Positions 51,130-59,747 of a stretch of DNA of 64,000 nt are shown one piece after another. A model generated the notes under the pieces. That model was given only the letters and a program-made list of their open reading frames with translations, was not told the origin of the DNA and searched no databases. This DNA comes from Spirochaetes bacterium GWF1_51_8 (GTDB lineage: Bacteria; Spirochaetota; Brevinematia; Brevinematales; GWF1-51-8): assembly GCA_001829415.1 (NCBI GenBank), contig MIBE01000003.1:3765-67764 (forward strand), written 5' to 3'. Position 1 is the first letter of the stretch, and every line of letters starts with the position of its first letter. The position numbers were made by a program, and so were the translations under genes.

Positions 51130-51627
51130 ATGATCATATGCCCTAAATGCGACGCGGAAAACCCGAAAGGACAAAAGTTTTGTTCGGAATGCAAGGCCTA
51201 CTTAGGCCAAACGCCGTTCGGAACGGTACTTCTCGCATGGGCGATGATTCTCGGCGCGTATACCTACCTCGTCTCCACACTCGTACTTTTCTTTTCGCTG
51301 ATAATCGAACCGTTTGGGCTGGAACTCGCGTTGAAGCTCGCGGGCTCAATTTACGCGGTGCTCGCGGGGGGATACCTGCTGAAACTCAAAGGCTGGGCAT
51401 GGGTTCTGAGCCTGACCGGTTTTGTCGGGCTTGCCGGTTTCGGCGGATTTAACACGGTTGTCTATATTATCAACGATTTCCAGACGGAATGGGTCGAGAT
51501 GGTTCCATCATTCACCTATCTCGCGATCGGGATTTTCTGCATGATCGTCCTGTCTGTGAATTCCGCGTACTATTTCATGGATCCCAATAAACCCGAGAAG
51601 AAAAAAGCTGTCAGGGCGGCGGGTTAG
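51130..51627 (+). CDS. Zinc-ribbon membrane protein
   Basis: The start is ATG 51130, five bases after GGGAGG; the longer track ORF runs into the family B element. The protein begins MIICPKCDAENPKGQKFCSE, a zinc ribbon with two CxxC pairs, followed by four membrane helices over about 130 residues. The tail is short and basic. Such zinc-ribbon membrane proteins are common and mostly uncharacterised. It lies before the GH13 gene, which has its own promoter, so there is no clear partner. Only 165 residues long. Confidence 0.7.
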   Translation: MIICPKCDAENPKGQKFCSECKAYLGQTPFGTVLLAWAMILGAYTYLVSTLVLFFSLIIEPFGLELALKLAGSIYAVLAGGYLLKLKGWAWVLSLTGFVGLAGFGGFNTVVYIINDFQTEWVEMVPSFTYLAIGIFCMIVLSVNSAYYFMDPNKPEKKKAVRAAG

Positions 51628-51646
51628 TTCTTTTTCACGAAATCGC

Positions 51647-51674
51647 TTGACAAAACATAATTTTAACATAGAAT
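51647..51674 (+). promoter_or_regulatory. Promoter of the GH13 / ruvA unit
   Basis: TTGACA, a 16-base spacer and TAGAAT lie 28 bp before the start at 51702, which has AGGAGA upstream. Confidence 0.65.
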
Positions 51675-51701
51675 ATCTTACCGCCACATAGGAGAAATCG
51701 T

Positions 51702-53801
51702 ATGTCGAGTTCATTCCGGCTGATTTTTGACGCAATTAGTTCGAAGGAACGGGAAGACCTGAATTTCTGGATTCCCGAGCGATGGATCACGGCAAAGGAA
51801 GTGAAGGTGCTCGAACGGAAGGGCACGAACGCCAAGGTCGAGCCGTGCGCGTACCTGACAGCCCAGTTCAAGCAGATCGAAAAGCTATATAAAGAAGATA
51901 CGGACTACCGCAAGGCCCTTTCCTCGACGATGGGCTATAAGATGGACAAGGGCAAGGTTGTCGATAACGGTGTCAAGCGGATGCCCGGCGACTGGCTGAG
52001 CGGATCGAATATCTACGGGATGTATGTCCGCAACTTTACGGCGTTCGACCACGATCAGGACGGCGTCCTCGGCGGTTCGAAGAAGAACATCACCCTGAAT
52101 CAGCAGGGCGTGAAGGAAACCGGCACCTTCCTAAAATCGATGGCGCTCCTTCCGTATATCAAGTCCTTCGGGTTCGATACCGTCTATCTCCTGCCGATCA
52201 GCCAGACCGGCACGGCGTACAGGAAGGGCGAGCTCGGTTCGCCTTACGGGATGAGAAACAACTTTAAGATCGATACAATGTTTCACGACCCGATGGTGGA
52301 CGAATACGGCCCCGATGTCGAGTTCCGCGCGTTTGTGGAAGCGGCGCATATCCTCGGGATGCGCGTGATGCTGGACTTTGTCCCGCGCACCGCCGCCCGC
52401 GACTCGGACTTCATCAAGGAGCATCCGGACTGGTTCTACTGGATTCTCCGCGATGCCGATAAGAACTACCATTCGCCCGAGTTCACCCGCGACGAACTCC
52501 ACGAAATCCACCGCCGCGTCGACCATTGGCATGACACCAAAGAGAAGCATATGATACCGCCGCACCAGGACTATGTCAGCCTGTTTACCGAACCGCCTCA
52601 GCCCGAGACAATCGAGTATGTCAGCCCGGAAGCGGGATATGTCGGCAAGGTGGGCGGGAAGGAAGTGGTCGTACCGGGCGCGTTCGCGGACTGGCCGCCG
52701 GACGATATCCAGCCGCCGTGGACCGATGTCACCTATTATAAGCTTTACGAAGACCCCGGTTTCAACTATGTCGCATATAACACGATCCGGATGTACGACA
52801 GCCGTATCGCGAAAAAGAATAAAGCGCTCTGGGATACTATCGCGAACTTCATCCCGTTCTTTCAGGAAGAGTTCGGTATCGACGGCGCGAGAATCGATAT
52901 GGGCCATGCCCTTCCTCACGAGCTCGAGCATATTATTATCGAAGAAGCCCGCGATATCGATCCCGACTTCGGATTCCTCGCCGAGGACTTCAATGTCTGG
53001 GCGAGAGCGCGTGAAAAGGGCTACAACATGGTTATGGGCAACTCATGGTATACCTTCCCGAGGACGATGGCTCCGTCGGAGAACGGCGACAGCCTTGCGA
53101 AGCATTTTATCAAGGAACTGCCGAAATATCCCAATCCGGTCTGGGGAAGCCCCGAGACCGGGGACACCCCGCGCGCGGCGGCGAGAAAGGGAGGGATCAA
53201 GTTCTCGAAGGCGATCTGGACGATCCTGAACTGCCTGCCGAATATGGTGCCGTTCTGCTTCTCCGGCTTCGAGCTCGGCGATCACAAGCCAAACAACCTC
53301 GGCCTCGATTTTACGCCCGAAGAGATCAAGGTGCTCGGCCAGAAACCCCTCGCATTCTTCGACCGCGCCGACCTGTCATGGGACTCGCCGTTCGCCGACG
53401 AAATGGTCGCGCATGTGAAGAAGATCAACGAGTTCCGCGCCGAAAACAAAGGAAATATCCTGCATCTCGATAACTTCAAATGGGTCGAGAACGAGACGAA
53501 CGGCAAACCGTTCATGTCGCCGGAAAACCCGACGATCTCGTTTATCCGCTTTTTTGAAGAGAACATGCTCACTATCTTGACATCCGGCATGTTCGGTGAA
53601 ATCCTCTTCCCTATCGAAGTAGAGCGGGATTTCCTCGTGGTCGGGAATATGGACTTCGAGAACGAAGTGATCTCGACCGTCTCCATCGGGTATGACGAAC
53701 CGTTCGCGAATATATTCACGGGCGAAAAGTATAGAGCCGTCGACGGCAAAATGAACCTGCGCCTGAAACCGGGCGAAGTGATCCTCGCGGTCCGGGAATA
53801 G
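51702..53801 (+). CDS. GH13 family alpha-glucan-active enzyme, GlgE-like features
   Basis: The 699-residue protein has a TIM-barrel alpha-amylase fold. Barrel landmarks are FDTVYLLPISQTG, MLDFVPRT, the nucleophile Asp in DGARIDMGHALP and the acid Glu in FGFLAEDFNVW. The third acid probably lies in SPETGDTPRAA. The segment RDSDFIKEHPDWFYW resembles maltosyltransferase GlgE and its relatives. A C-terminal beta domain (PIEVERDFLVVGNM... LKPGEVILAV) follows. No signal peptide is seen, so it acts in the cytoplasm on maltodextrin or glycogen-type substrates. RuvA begins five bases after its stop. Whether it hydrolyses or transfers is not readable. Confidence 0.82.
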   Translation: MSSSFRLIFDAISSKEREDLNFWIPERWITAKEVKVLERKGTNAKVEPCAYLTAQFKQIEKLYKEDTDYRKALSSTMGYKMDKGKVVDNGVKRMPGDWLSGSNIYGMYVRNFTAFDHDQDGVLGGSKKNITLNQQGVKETGTFLKSMALLPYIKSFGFDTVYLLPISQTGTAYRKGELGSPYGMRNNFKIDTMFHDPMVDEYGPDVEFRAFVEAAHILGMRVMLDFVPRTAARDSDFIKEHPDWFYWILRDADKNYHSPEFTRDELHEIHRRVDHWHDTKEKHMIPPHQDYVSLFTEPPQPETIEYVSPEAGYVGKVGGKEVVVPGAFADWPPDDIQPPWTDVTYYKLYEDPGFNYVAYNTIRMYDSRIAKKNKALWDTIANFIPFFQEEFGIDGARIDMGHALPHELEHIIIEEARDIDPDFGFLAEDFNVWARAREKGYNMVMGNSWYTFPRTMAPSENGDSLAKHFIKELPKYPNPVWGSPETGDTPRAAARKGGIKFSKAIWTILNCLPNMVPFCFSGFELGDHKPNNLGLDFTPEEIKVLGQKPLAFFDRADLSWDSPFADEMVAHVKKINEFRAENKGNILHLDNFKWVENETNGKPFMSPENPTISFIRFFEENMLTILTSGMFGEILFPIEVERDFLVVGNMDFENEVISTVSIGYDEPFANIFTGEKYRAVDGKMNLRLKPGEVILAVRE

Positions 53802-53806
53802 TCGGG

Positions 53807-54421
53807 ATGTATTTTTCGGTTACGGGCCGTCTGCTCCATAAGGACGAGACTGTCGCGGTGATCGAAGCGGCCGGGGTGGGTTACGAGATCATGATCGGCC
53901 ATCCGGCGTACCAGGCATTGCCCGAGATCGGGATGGACGCGACGTTATATACTACGCTCATTGTCCGCGAGGACGCGATGATGCTGGTGGGATTTCCGTC
54001 GCCGGAAGACAAACGGTTTTACGAAAACCTGATATCCGTATCGGGAGTAGGCCCGAAAACGGGGCTGAAAATCCTGTCCGAGCTAACACCATTGCAGATA
54101 CGGAACGCAGTCATCGCCGAGGACACGTCAGTCCTCTCCAAAACCAAGGGCATCGGGCCCAAGCTCGCGTCGAGAATAGTCCTCGAATTGAAAGATAAAA
54201 TCCGCCACCTGATTGTCAACGAAGACACGTCCGGGAAAGACAACCTCGGGCGGAAACGTCTGGAAGTCCTGCTCGCGATGCGGGTGCTGGGCTACGCCGA
54301 TCAGGAAGTGAAGCCGTCCATCGATCAGGCGTTCCGTGATCCAGACATGTCCGGAAAGGACGTCGAGGAGATAATCAGGCATATACTGACCGGGCTGGTA
54401 CGCGGCGGAAAGAGGGAATAG
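53807..54421 (+). CDS. ruvA: Holliday junction DNA helicase subunit RuvA
   Basis: RuvA binds four-way junctions and loads the RuvB motor. The 204-residue protein has the OB fold (MYFSVTGRLLHKDETVAVIE), two helix-hairpin-helix motifs (ISVSGVGPKTGLKIL and KTKGIGPKLASRIVLELK), and a C-terminal RuvB-binding domain (ARKRLEVLLAMRVLGY-like). It lies directly after the GH13 gene. RuvB and RuvC are not in the window; after ruvA comes a family A repeat. Length and motifs are normal. Confidence 0.95.
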   Translation: MYFSVTGRLLHKDETVAVIEAAGVGYEIMIGHPAYQALPEIGMDATLYTTLIVREDAMMLVGFPSPEDKRFYENLISVSGVGPKTGLKILSELTPLQIRNAVIAEDTSVLSKTKGIGPKLASRIVLELKDKIRHLIVNEDTSGKDNLGRKRLEVLLAMRVLGYADQEVKPSIDQAFRDPDMSGKDVEEIIRHILTGLVRGGKRE

Positions 54422-54441
54422 CCCGGGCACATCCGGGCTTG

Positions 54442-54623
54442 ATGACGAACTCATTAAATTCATGATTTTTTTGTCACTGCGAGGAGCAGAGCGACAAAGC
54501 AGTCTGTTTAAATTTATACCCAGTAATTAAATAGATTGCTTCGGCTATGGTTCGGCATCCCGCCGTGGAAGGCGGGACAAGTGCTCACCATGACGCCTCA
54601 CAATGACAAAATGAGTTTGTCAA
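54442..54623 (+). repeat. Family A palindromic repeat
   Basis: It starts GATGACGAACTCATTAAATT, then TTTTTTTGTCACTGCGAGGAG and GCAGTCTGTTTAAATT. The other arm reads GTAATTAAATAGATTGCTTCGG and CACCATGACGCCTCACAATG, ending in ACAAAATGAGTTTGTC. The apex hairpin is CCCGCCGTGGAAGGCGGG. A GCCCGG/CCGGGC stem at 54421-54440 precedes it and may end the ruvA transcript. Confidence 0.85.
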
Positions 54624-54648
54624 CATGCCCATCCGGGAGGGGCTTTCG

Positions 54649-55113
54649 ATGAGAATCGATCCGTTAGGTATAACCGAGAGAGGGAAGGGTAAAGGCGGGA
54701 AGCGTGTCGGGAATACCGGAATGTTTGCCGCGTCGTTAAACACGAGCGAGAGCGAACTCGAACGATTGATGGTAACAGGCGAAGAATCGATCGAGGGCGG
54801 CGATATTTTTAAAATAGCCGAAGACATCACGAAGCTCGGCGACACTCTCGGACGCGAACCCACCCCGGAGAACTTCACCAAATACAAGCGTCAAATCACA
54901 CGGTTTGTTCATATGCTGAGCGACAATTTCGAGATCAAGGACACATCGTCCCGGTCGGGATTCCGAAAGATCAATCTCTATAAATCCGTCGAGATCATCG
55001 ACCAGAACCTTGCGCGCCTCGCGGAAATCGTCCTTTCGCATGAGACGAACCGCCTCGAGGCGATGAAGCTCATCGAGGGCATTAAAGGTCTGATCGTCAA
55101 CCTGCTTTTATAA
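54649..55113 (+). CDS. YaaR family (DUF327) protein
   Basis: The start is ATG 54649, six bases after GGGAGGGG; the track start at 54625 falls in the repeat. The 154-residue protein begins MRIDPLGITERGKGKGGKR, then has the helical YaaR/DUF327 pattern (FTKYKRQITRFVHMLSDNFE, then IKLINLYKSVEIID-like, LEAMKLIEGIKGLIVNLLL). The family is common in Firmicutes and spirochaetes and its role is not settled; some members sit among flagellar genes. It lies between two repeats and its stop codon is the first base triplet of a family B element. Confidence 0.75.
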   Translation: MRIDPLGITERGKGKGGKRVGNTGMFAASLNTSESELERLMVTGEESIEGGDIFKIAEDITKLGDTLGREPTPENFTKYKRQITRFVHMLSDNFEIKDTSSRSGFRKINLYKSVEIIDQNLARLAEIVLSHETNRLEAMKLIEGIKGLIVNLLL

Positions 55114-55268
55114 GGGCAGTTGCAAAAACTATAAACAATCTTAATATTGAGCATTGTTATTTAATTAAACACGCCGAATGGTCATTTCCTTATATTAGTC
55201 ATCTGAAATGACCACAAGTGGACGCTACCTTGCCGCAGGAATACGGCGGTTATTAAAAGCGCCCATAA
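55111..55268 (+). repeat. Family B MITE-like element, copy 3, inside the addA 3' end
   Basis: It begins AAGGGCAGTTGCAAAAACT, holds GAATGGTCATTTCCTT, and ends CGGTTATTAAAAGCGCCCATAA. GGTCATTTC and GAAATGACC form a nine-base stem. It contributes the stop codons of the YaaR gene on one side and of addA on the other, together with the last addA codons. Confidence 0.75.
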
Positions 55269-58200
55269 ATTCATCCACTATCGCTTCGATGTTTTCCGCG
55301 AGCTTCTTTTCTGTCAACGCCGGGTCGTATTCCGCCGGGATCGAAGTCCCGTTCTCGATATCGTAGAGCAGGAGTTCGTCCGCCGGGTAGCCCATTTTCC
55401 CGAGGAGAAGGGCGTAGTATCCGAGCTGGCGGGAATAACGGCGCGTGTCGGTCACCGACAGTTTGTAGTCGATCAGTACGCCGCGTCCGCCCGAACGGAT
55501 GAAGCAGTCCGCCGTGCCCTTCACAAGCGGGGTGTAGCGGGTGTGCGCGAACGGGTAGTTGAATTCCCATTCGTGGCGGATCCATTCCGGCGCCGTGAAG
55601 TAATGTTTGTACAGCTCCGAACCGAAGTATATTCCCGCGAGGCGGAGCAGTTCTTCGCGCGTCCGTTTGTCCTCGAAACCCATTTCCTCGCCGGTCGCGT
55701 CGATGTAGGCAGTGTAGTCCGACGGCTTCGCGAACTGAAAAACCCCGTGCATGAACGTCCCGATTTCAGCGCGTCCGGCCGCAGTCACTATCTCGCCCTC
55801 TTCGATCTCGAGACTGTCGATCATGTCGCCGATAGGGTAGGATTTGATAATATACTTCTGCTTGAACTCGGAGGCGGCGAATTCCATATCGAGGAGCTGG
55901 GAAATCGTGATGACCGCCGGGAGAAGGGGCGAGACGGGTTTCAGCGGCGATGAGAGAAGCCTGTCCGCCCAATCGTCCGCGAGGCGCGAAACGTCTCTTC
56001 TCACATTCAGCGCGAGGTCGCCCGACGAGAACTTTTCGATCAGGCTGTCGATGTCCGTCTCTTTATCCCGGATAAACTTTTCGAGTTCCGGACGGGTGCC
56101 GGTACGGAAGATTTCCGCCCACGCGTCGATCGTTCTCCGCCCGTCGTTCATAAAGCCGAGGTAGAAAAAGTCGTCGCACGCGCGTGTCAGCGCGACATAG
56201 GCGAGCCGAATCTGTTCGGCATGGTTCTTCGCATCGGAGCGTTCTTTGAGCTTCACGTAATTCCTATCGCGGGCGATCAGGTCGAATCCGATCTTCGGGC
56301 ATCCGGGCTCGTCGCCGGTAAGAATATCGACAGGCGGGTTGTATGCCGATGTCGCGATATAGATCACCGCCTTCGCCTGCAATCCCTTCATGCTGTGGAC
56401 TGTCATGATCCGGACGACGTCGCAGACCTCGCCGAACAGCTTCGGGAACGCAAGCTCGGGTTTATTTGTCTGGAGATAGTAGATGAACTGGGTGAGATTG
56501 TATATTTCGCCCGTCTTGATACTCTCGATGAAGTTGAGGAAGAGCATCACCGCCGTGGCGTGGGATTTGCCGTCGGGCAGGGAATAAAGGTATATCATAT
56601 ATCCGGTTTCGTCGACAATCCTCCGAACGAGCGAAGAAATGTCGAGCTTGCTCTTGATCTTCACAAGCGACTCGAAGAACAGGATGTCTTCTCCCCCGCG
56701 CGCGAGAAGGGCGTCGTAGAGCGAGGACTTTGCCTTACGGGCGTCGTTCCGCAGGCTGAGCAGGGTGCCGTCGTCGAGCCGGAAGAACGGCGACTTTAAC
56801 AGCGCCGCGAAATGGTAATCGCTCCCCGGACGGTCAAGCGCGCGCAGGTAGATCACGATATCGCGGATGACGTCGTCGTCGAGCAGATTCCGTTTATCCG
56901 CGAAGACGAACGGGATATTTTCCGGGAGCAGTTCGCGGAAGATGGGGATCAGCGTTTTCTGCGGGGTTGTCGTCTTATTGAGCAGGATGAGGATATCGCC
57001 CGGCTTATACTTCTTGTTCTCCACCAGCGCCCGCACAAGCCGCGCGGCGTTCCGGTAGTTGGTTTCCTGCGCCGGCTTGGTTTCCCTCCCGCCCTCGTGC
57101 GACGAACGTACAAAATAAAAATCGCCCGTTCCGGTCTTATCGCCGCCGGGAATCTGGGGCTGGTATTCGATCCCTCCGCTTGCCGGATTGTCGAACAGGT
57201 TCGAGAACACCGTGTTGATATTGTTCACGAGCGCCGGGACGGAACGGAAATTCTTGCGGAGATACTTGACCGAGTCCGGGCCGAAGCGCCGCGCAAAATC
57301 TTCCGCCGTCTCGCGGAACACCGCGACATTAGCGTTGCGGAAGCTGTAGATCGACTGTTTCGGATCGCCGACAATGAACGGGACGATTGTAGGGGCGCTT
57401 TTTCCGCCGAAGAGCAGGGCGTAGAATATCCGTTTCTGGATATCGCTTGTGTCCTGAAACTCGTCGATCAAAAAGTAGCGGACATTGCGGCGGACACATT
57501 CCGCGAGCGATACGCTCCGCGCGAGCACGCCGTCGAGCAATGTCTCGATATCCGAAAACAGCAGTTCCCGCCGTTCGAGCTTCAGCTTGAAATAGGTATC
57601 GTATATCTCCCGCAGGACAGGGAGGATGAACGCGAAAAGAATTTTATGGATTTCGAACGACAGCGCGAGAACGGCGTCACGGATAGAGTTCTGGATCGCG
57701 GTCTTATCGCTTTTCTCCGATTTGCTGGTCGGTTCATACTTTAGCCCGATTAGATGTTCGATTCTCGACGGGTCGGCGCCGGAAAGCCTGGCGAGAAGCG
57801 CGGTCACGCCCTGCGGGGGCTTTTTTTCGTCCGCGGCGAGCCGCCTGCATAAACCCAGTATTCCGTCAATATGCGCCCCGGTTTTACTTCTCACGAAATC
57901 CGGGAGATCGGCGATTTCGATTGACGCAAGCTTATCCGCGTACTCGAGATAGCCCGTTTCGCGGAGCCGCGTTTCGAACTCGCCGAAACCCCTGTCGTCG
58001 GCGGTCTTCCGGATCGTCGCGATGAAATCCATCGTCTCGTTGATCCCTATCAGCGAGACAAGCAGGGCGAACCGGCGGCTGTTCTCGCGCATCAGCTTCG
58101 TGACCGCCTGGTGCGCGGCCTCGATCCCGATAGGCAGGTTGGATTCGTTTTCGGCGAACGCCGATATCCGCACGGACGGGTCGATCTCGGCCTCGACCGG

Positions 58201-58656
58201 ATACTTTTTCAGAAGGCCGAAGCCGTAGGCGTGGATTGTCGAAATGGGCGCGTCGTTGAGCGCGTTGAGTAACGAGTCCTCTCCCGTGAGGATCGCGCCG
58301 GCCGCGCCTTCCGGGTCAGGAAGCGGGGTATCGGAATACCGGCTGAGGTAAACAAACATTTCGAGCAGGTATTCCTTATTCAAACACTCGGCGAGTTTTT
58401 TACGGATACGGTCTCTGATCTCGGCGGCGGCTTTTTTGGTATAGGTGATCGCGACTATCGAACGGACCGCTTCCCACGGGCTCAGACGTTCGAAGCCGAG
58501 CAGGTAAAAGAGGCACGCGAGGTAACGCTCGGTCAGCATCGTCGTCTTGCCGCTTCCCGCCGAAGCTTCCAGCATGAGGGGTCGGTTGATCGCGTAAACG
58601 ATGCTCTCGTCGTCGAGCGTGATAAAAAGTGATTTCGGTTTATTATCAGGACTCAT
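55225..58656 (-). CDS. addA: AddA-type UvrD helicase with C-terminal PD-(D/E)XK nuclease
   Basis: The 1143-residue enzyme processes double-strand DNA ends for recombination. Walker A ASAGSGKTTMLTERYL is near the start, YTKKAAAEIRDRI and LIDEFQDTSDIQ give motifs Ia and II, FVGDPKQSIYSFRNA gives motif III, and VALTRACDDFFYLG gives motif VI. The C-terminus holds the nuclease: GVLIDYKLSVTD and QLGYYALLLGKMG. No AddB gene is adjacent. The last dozen codons (GAFNNRRIPAAR) are encoded by the family B element, so the ancestral C-terminus has been replaced. RecB is the alternative name, but no RecC or RecD is seen. Confidence 0.9.
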   Translation of the reverse strand: MSPDNKPKSLFITLDDESIVYAINRPLMLEASAGSGKTTMLTERYLACLFYLLGFERLSPWEAVRSIVAITYTKKAAAEIRDRIRKKLAECLNKEYLLEMFVYLSRYSDTPLPDPEGAAGAILTGEDSLLNALNDAPISTIHAYGFGLLKKYPVEAEIDPSVRISAFAENESNLPIGIEAAHQAVTKLMRENSRRFALLVSLIGINETMDFIATIRKTADDRGFGEFETRLRETGYLEYADKLASIEIADLPDFVRSKTGAHIDGILGLCRRLAADEKKPPQGVTALLARLSGADPSRIEHLIGLKYEPTSKSEKSDKTAIQNSIRDAVLALSFEIHKILFAFILPVLREIYDTYFKLKLERRELLFSDIETLLDGVLARSVSLAECVRRNVRYFLIDEFQDTSDIQKRIFYALLFGGKSAPTIVPFIVGDPKQSIYSFRNANVAVFRETAEDFARRFGPDSVKYLRKNFRSVPALVNNINTVFSNLFDNPASGGIEYQPQIPGGDKTGTGDFYFVRSSHEGGRETKPAQETNYRNAARLVRALVENKKYKPGDILILLNKTTTPQKTLIPIFRELLPENIPFVFADKRNLLDDDVIRDIVIYLRALDRPGSDYHFAALLKSPFFRLDDGTLLSLRNDARKAKSSLYDALLARGGEDILFFESLVKIKSKLDISSLVRRIVDETGYMIYLYSLPDGKSHATAVMLFLNFIESIKTGEIYNLTQFIYYLQTNKPELAFPKLFGEVCDVVRIMTVHSMKGLQAKAVIYIATSAYNPPVDILTGDEPGCPKIGFDLIARDRNYVKLKERSDAKNHAEQIRLAYVALTRACDDFFYLGFMNDGRRTIDAWAEIFRTGTRPELEKFIRDKETDIDSLIEKFSSGDLALNVRRDVSRLADDWADRLLSSPLKPVSPLLPAVITISQLLDMEFAASEFKQKYIIKSYPIGDMIDSLEIEEGEIVTAAGRAEIGTFMHGVFQFAKPSDYTAYIDATGEEMGFEDKRTREELLRLAGIYFGSELYKHYFTAPEWIRHEWEFNYPFAHTRYTPLVKGTADCFIRSGGRGVLIDYKLSVTDTRRYSRQLGYYALLLGKMGYPADELLLYDIENGTSIPAEYDPALTEKKLAENIEAIVDEFMGAFNNRRIPAAR

Positions 58657-58706
58657 AGGGTTATTTTAAAAGCGGCGGGCGGAAAAAACAAGTTCGCGCG
58701 GGAGAT

Positions 58707-58737
58707 AAAAAAAGGCCCCGCATTCAGCGCGGGGCCG
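58707..58737 (-). terminator. Terminator of the lipoprotein gene at 58.8 kb
   Basis: On the minus strand GGCCCCGC pairs with GCGGGGCC around a seven-base loop, followed by a T run. It lies about 15 bp after the lipoprotein stop. Confidence 0.9.
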
Positions 58738-58752
58738 ATGTATGAATGATCT

Positions 58753-59607
58753 TTATGCTTCGGTGTAAGTACCCAACGCGATGTTGATATTGTAAACTTT
58801 TCCGGCAACGGTCAGAACAGCGGTAGATGTACCGTTAAACACGATAGTGAATGTAACGGTTTTCGAACCCTGCTTTACATAGCCGTTGACAGTACCCGAG
58901 GGTATTCCGCCGAATTCGGTGGAAGTCAGGTTATCATAGTCATAGTAAAGAGTAATCGCTTCGCCGATATCCGCACCGGTGATCGTGTAGGCGATCGAGC
59001 CGTCGACAACCAGCGAAGAACCGCCGCCGAAATACTTGAACGGATTTTCAAGATTGTCGCCGAACTGCCCTGTCATGGAGAAGGTTTTATTGTCCTTATC
59101 GGTTACGTTCATCGAGATCGAACCGAACATCCCTATCCCGAACGCGTTCAAATACGCGCCGTCCAGATATGATTCATTTGTAATATAAATTTGCGTCCAA
59201 GACGGAGAATTGGTCGAATAGAAAAGTGTGGTCAGGTCGGTATCCATACCTAAACTGCCGTTGCCGGTACCGAGATTGATCGAGAACGAAAATCTCATGC
59301 GGACATTGCCGCCGACATATGTATTCGTCCATGTGGTGCTGGTCATCGTAATACCGCTAAATTCTTCAGAAACCGTGATGCTGCCGTCGAGATTTGTAAC
59401 AGTTCCGAGGGGGGTAAAGCCCATTGTCTTATAGATCGACATCATACTCTTAAACGCGACGGGGTTGACTACTCCGGCCGACTGCGAGTTAGCGTTCGCG
59501 GTGGACGCAACATACTTCGCGACATTATCGTTCGACAACGCGTCGGAACAAGCCGTCAAATAACTGATCGCCAAAACCGCGGCAAACACCGCCAATACTT
59601 TTTTCAT
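58753..59607 (-). CDS. Lipoprotein of unknown function
   Basis: The 284-residue protein has a lipoprotein signal (MKKVLAVFAAVLAISYLTAC) with lipobox LTAC. The mature part is rich in Ser, Thr, Gly and Asn and made of strand-like segments (VRMRFSFSINLGTG, IAYTITGADIGEAITLYYDY, KTVTFTIVFNGTS), suggesting an all-beta surface protein. AGGAGG precedes the ATG; a TTGAAA-17-TATATT promoter and strong terminator make it a single-gene unit. No family is recognised. Confidence 0.65.
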   Translation of the reverse strand: MKKVLAVFAAVLAISYLTACSDALSNDNVAKYVASTANANSQSAGVVNPVAFKSMMSIYKTMGFTPLGTVTNLDGSITVSEEFSGITMTSTTWTNTYVGGNVRMRFSFSINLGTGNGSLGMDTDLTTLFYSTNSPSWTQIYITNESYLDGAYLNAFGIGMFGSISMNVTDKDNKTFSMTGQFGDNLENPFKYFGGGSSLVVDGSIAYTITGADIGEAITLYYDYDNLTSTEFGGIPSGTVNGYVKQGSKTVTFTIVFNGTSTAVLTVAGKVYNINIALGTYTEA

Positions 59608-59649
59608 AATATGCCTCCTGATTTCTATCCAAGTTGGAATCTTTAAAAT

Positions 59650-59678
59650 AATATAACACGGACAGGGCGGAATTTCAA
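59650..59678 (-). promoter_or_regulatory. Promoter of the lipoprotein gene
   Basis: TTGAAA, a 17-base spacer and TATATT on the minus strand, about 42 bp before the ATG. Confidence 0.6.
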
Positions 59679-59747
59679 GTAAAAAGCGTCACATTTCTCC
59701 AGCACGGAACTCCCGCGGGAAGAGTGTAGAGTCAGAATAACCCGGTT

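Noticed and set aside
54442-54623. tRNA-like cloverleaf in the stem-rich stretch after ruvA
   Set aside because: The stems belong to the family A repeat, and no TTCRA loop or acceptor stem is present. No tRNA was seen in any gap.
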